DNA of 55,949 bases, taken from contig JANQLP010000099.1 in the NCBI GenBank assembly GCA_028280515.1, positions 1 through 55,949 of the forward strand, written 5' to 3'. The notes below the pieces were generated by a model, which saw only the letters and a program-made list of their open reading frames with translations, did not search any database and was not told where the DNA came from. Each line of letters opens with the position of its first letter. Positions within the stretch are counted from its first letter, which is position 1. The position numbers and the translations under genes are program-made. This document shows positions 53,638-55,949 of this stretch, one piece after another. This stretch comes from Hyphomicrobiales bacterium (GTDB lineage: Bacteria; Pseudomonadota; Alphaproteobacteria; Rhizobiales; Methyloligellaceae).

Positions 53638-55949
53638 ATGCTGTCGGAATTCTTTATCGACCGGCCGAAATTCGCATTCGTCATTTCGATTGTCATCACG
53701 ATTGTCGGTGCGATCGCGATCTACTTCATTCCCGTATCCGAATATCCCGATATCGCGCCGCCGCAGGTGGTTGTGAACGCGCAGTATCCGGGAGCGAATG
53801 CATCCGATATTGCGAAGACCGTCGCCGTGCCCATCGAGACGCAGGTCAACGGCGTCGACAACATGATCTACATGTCGTCGACCAGCTCGAACAACGGCAC
53901 CTACCAGCTCACCGTGACCTTTGCCGTGGGAACCGACCCGGATATTGCCGCGGTCAACGTCCAGAACCGTGTGTCGCTGGCGACGCCGCAACTGCCGCAG
54001 GTGGTGGTTCAGCAGGGCGTGACCACCAAGAAACAGTCGAGCAGCATGTTGCTGGTCATCAATCTCATCTCACCCAACGGCACGCACGATGAGATCTTTC
54101 TCAGCAACTATGCGACGATTCACATGCAGGACGCGCTCGCCCGTATTCCAGGTGTCGGTAGCGTGTCCCAGTTCGGCCCGCTCGACTATTCCATGCGCGT
54201 GTGGATCGACCCGGACAAGCTCACAGCGCTCAATCTGACATCGACCGATGTGTCGAATGCCATCCAGTCGCAGAGCCTGGAAGCACCGGCCGGCCAGGTC
54301 GGCGCGCCGCCATATGGCGTCGCGTCCGAGTTTCAGTTCACCCTGCGGGCAAAGGGGCGCCTCGATTCCGTAAAGGAGTTCGAGGAGATCATCGTGCGGG
54401 CGAACCCGGACGGTTCGATGGTGCGCGTGAAGGACGTTGCCCGGGTGGAACTCGGGTCGCGCTCCTATGCGGCAAACTCGGCATTGAACAGCAAGCCGGC
54501 TGCCTCCGTGGCGATCTACCAGTCGTCCGGCGCAAACGCGCTCGACGTCGCCGATCAGGTCTACGAAGAGATCAAGATTCTGGAGAAGGCGTTCCCGCAG
54601 GATGTCGAGTACAAACTTCTCTACGACATCACCAAGGCCGTGCGTGAATCGGTCGAAGAGATTATCAAGACGCTCGCCATGACCGGCGGTCTGGTGATCG
54701 CCGTGACGTTTCTCTTTCTGACCAACTGGCGGACAACCCTGATTCCGGCAATCGCGATCCCCGTTTCGCTCATCGGGACGGTGGCGGCGCTCTACATGAT
54801 CGGCTTCTCGGCAAACCTGATCACCCTGTTCGCGATCATTCTGGCCATCACGCTGGTTGTCGATGATTCCATTGTGATCACCGAAAACGTCGAACGGATC
54901 ATGGACGAGGAGGGGTTGTCGCCGCGCGAAGCGACGATCAAGGCGATGAACCAGGTCACCCGGCCGATCATCGCCACGACCTTCGTGCTGCTCGCCGTGT
55001 TCGTGCCGGTCTGTTTCTTTCCCGGCATCACCGGTGAAGTCTATTTGCAGTTCGCGCTGACCATCACAATTGCCTTCACCCTGTCCGCCATCAACGCGCT
55101 GACGCTCGCGCCCGTGCTGTGCGTGACATTCATGCAAAAGAAGCCGGCCGCGCCGCGCGGTCTGCTCGCCATTTTCCCGAACTTTGTCGAGAAATGCCGC
55201 AACGTGTACGTCAGGATCGTGGAATTCCTCCTCGCGCGCCTCGCTCTCGCCGCCGTTATCTTCGTCGCCTTTTTCGCCGGCACCGTCTTCATGATCGCGA
55301 AAGTCCCGACCGGGTTTGTGCCGCTTGAGGACAAGGGCGTGCTGCTGGTGAACGTGCAGCTTCCTGACGGGGCTGCATTGCGGAGGACGGACGAGGTGGC
55401 GGCCAAGATGTCGACCATGATCAAGGAGATGGACGGCGTTCAGGATGTGATTTCCGTCACCGGATACAGCATTCTTGCCGGCGCCGGCTCCAATTATGCG
55501 CTGATCATTCCGATCCTGACACCGTGGAGCGAACGGACCAGCTCCGAACTCAGATGGTTCAACATTCTGGAACGCATGGACGAGAAGCTGGCCACGGTGC
55601 CCGAGGCCGATGCGTTCGTGCTGCCGCTGCCTCCGATTGACGGTCTGGGCCTCAGCGGCGGCGTTACGGGACAGCTCCAGGACAATGCCGGGCGTCCGGT
55701 TCAGGAGCTCGCCTCGGTCACGCGGGCGCTTGTCGTTGCCGTGAACGAGCAGCCGGAGTTCTTGCGCTTCTTCAGCACGCTGTCGGCCGGTGCCCCGCAG
55801 TACTTTTTGGAAATCGATCGGGTGAAGGCGGAGTCGCTCGGCATTCCGGTCAGCGCGATTTTCAGCGAGCTCCAGGCCAATCTGGGCAGCGCATACGTCA
55901 ACAACTTCAACCTGTTTGACGAGCAATACTGGGTCATCATTTCGGCCGA
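53638..55949 (+). CDS. HAE1-type RND efflux pump, 5' part (runs off the window)
   Basis: 770 codons are visible of a usual 1040 or so. MLSEFFIDRPKFAFVISIVI is the normal start. The porter domain follows with EYPDIAPPQVVVNAQYPGAN. TM4 carries D409 and D410 (LVVDDSIVITENVER), the proton-relay pair. PGITGEVYLQFALTITIAF is the TM6 region. It starts 4 bases after the adaptor stop. Substrate unknown; multidrug efflux is typical. Confidence 0.94.
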   Translation, partial: MLSEFFIDRPKFAFVISIVITIVGAIAIYFIPVSEYPDIAPPQVVVNAQYPGANASDIAKTVAVPIETQVNGVDNMIYMSSTSSNNGTYQLTVTFAVGTDPDIAAVNVQNRVSLATPQLPQVVVQQGVTTKKQSSSMLLVINLISPNGTHDEIFLSNYATIHMQDALARIPGVGSVSQFGPLDYSMRVWIDPDKLTALNLTSTDVSNAIQSQSLEAPAGQVGAPPYGVASEFQFTLRAKGRLDSVKEFEEIIVRANPDGSMVRVKDVARVELGSRSYAANSALNSKPAASVAIYQSSGANALDVADQVYEEIKILEKAFPQDVEYKLLYDITKAVRESVEEIIKTLAMTGGLVIAVTFLFLTNWRTTLIPAIAIPVSLIGTVAALYMIGFSANLITLFAIILAITLVVDDSIVITENVERIMDEEGLSPREATIKAMNQVTRPIIATTFVLLAVFVPVCFFPGITGEVYLQFALTITIAFTLSAINALTLAPVLCVTFMQKKPAAPRGLLAIFPNFVEKCRNVYVRIVEFLLARLALAAVIFVAFFAGTVFMIAKVPTGFVPLEDKGVLLVNVQLPDGAALRRTDEVAAKMSTMIKEMDGVQDVISVTGYSILAGAGSNYALIIPILTPWSERTSSELRWFNILERMDEKLATVPEADAFVLPLPPIDGLGLSGGVTGQLQDNAGRPVQELASVTRALVVAVNEQPEFLRFFSTLSAGAPQYFLEIDRVKAESLGIPVSAIFSELQANLGSAYVNNFNLFDEQYWVIISA

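Noticed and set aside
54070-55926. Long leftward open frame opposite the RND pump
   Set aside because: Antisense shadow of a clear RND gene; rich in His, Arg and Asp, as expected from reverse reading.
1-55949. CRISPR array, tRNA or rRNA genes
   Set aside because: No regularly spaced repeats, cloverleaf-like sequences or rRNA landmarks were noticed on reading.

Overview
The window is about 62-65% GC by eye, densely coded, and looks chromosomal from an alphaproteobacterium, most likely of the order Hyphomicrobiales (Rhizobiales). Supporting signs are a SAM-II riboswitch in front of metX-metW, a hisC-tyrA pair next to it, a DUF4175/TIGR02302 giant membrane protein, a CpdR-like single-domain response regulator, an MJ0042 zinc-ribbon/DUF3426 protein beside ftsEX, a GTTC-N7-GTTC LexA box, and TAGAGC-bounded palindromic repeats. 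I cannot name the genus. No rRNA, tRNA or CRISPR array was seen.

Layout. 0-8 kb: the start of chrA with a shortened chrB, an SDR protein with altered catalytic residues, a TetR-MFP-ABC export operon with a clear operator, a 6PGDH-like dehydrogenase, and a MarR-GNAT fusion with a perfect palindrome touching its start codon. 8-20 kb: housekeeping and envelope genes (DUF4175 protein, response regulator, hpt, zinc-ribbon protein, ftsE-ftsX, DUF218 protein, plsC, a JmjC-type oxygenase, class II ribonucleotide reductase). 20-32 kb: metabolic and membrane genes (MFS, LysR, FAD oxidase, two unknown membrane proteins, a PEP mutase-like lyase), a divergent pair for muropeptide recycling (LD-carboxypeptidase and Mur ligase), an SOS-type promoter with an unknown gene, chaC, tyrA and hisC.

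32.2-36.0 kb: a complete IS1595-family transposon of 3737 bp with 24-bp terminal inverted repeats and an 8-bp target duplication. It has landed in the divergent hisC/metX intergenic region. Besides the transposase it carries six passenger genes, including a DUF6471 putative repressor and a Panacea-domain gene overlapping a small two-helix membrane protein, which looks like a toxin-antitoxin pair. The metX promoter, SAM-II riboswitch and terminator lie just outside the right end and are intact.

36-47 kb: metX-metW, two tandem palindromic repeats (the first includes the metW stop codon), a class V aminotransferase-like protein, a translationally coupled HlyD-like/CDF-like pair whose CDF partner lacks the metal-site residues, a methyltransferase plus an alpha/beta hydrolase with Ala in place of the nucleophile Ser, and a DoxX protein next to a Tat-exported protein resembling the alanyl-tRNA synthetase core. 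A DUF5993-DsbB pair and an MFS protein follow. 47-56 kb: the cyoABCD ubiquinol oxidase operon, an AEC permease, and an RND efflux pair whose pump gene runs off the window.

The best candidates for undescribed biology are the toxin-antitoxin-loaded IS1595 transposon, the exported AlaRS-like protein with DoxX, and the HlyD/CDF-like pair.
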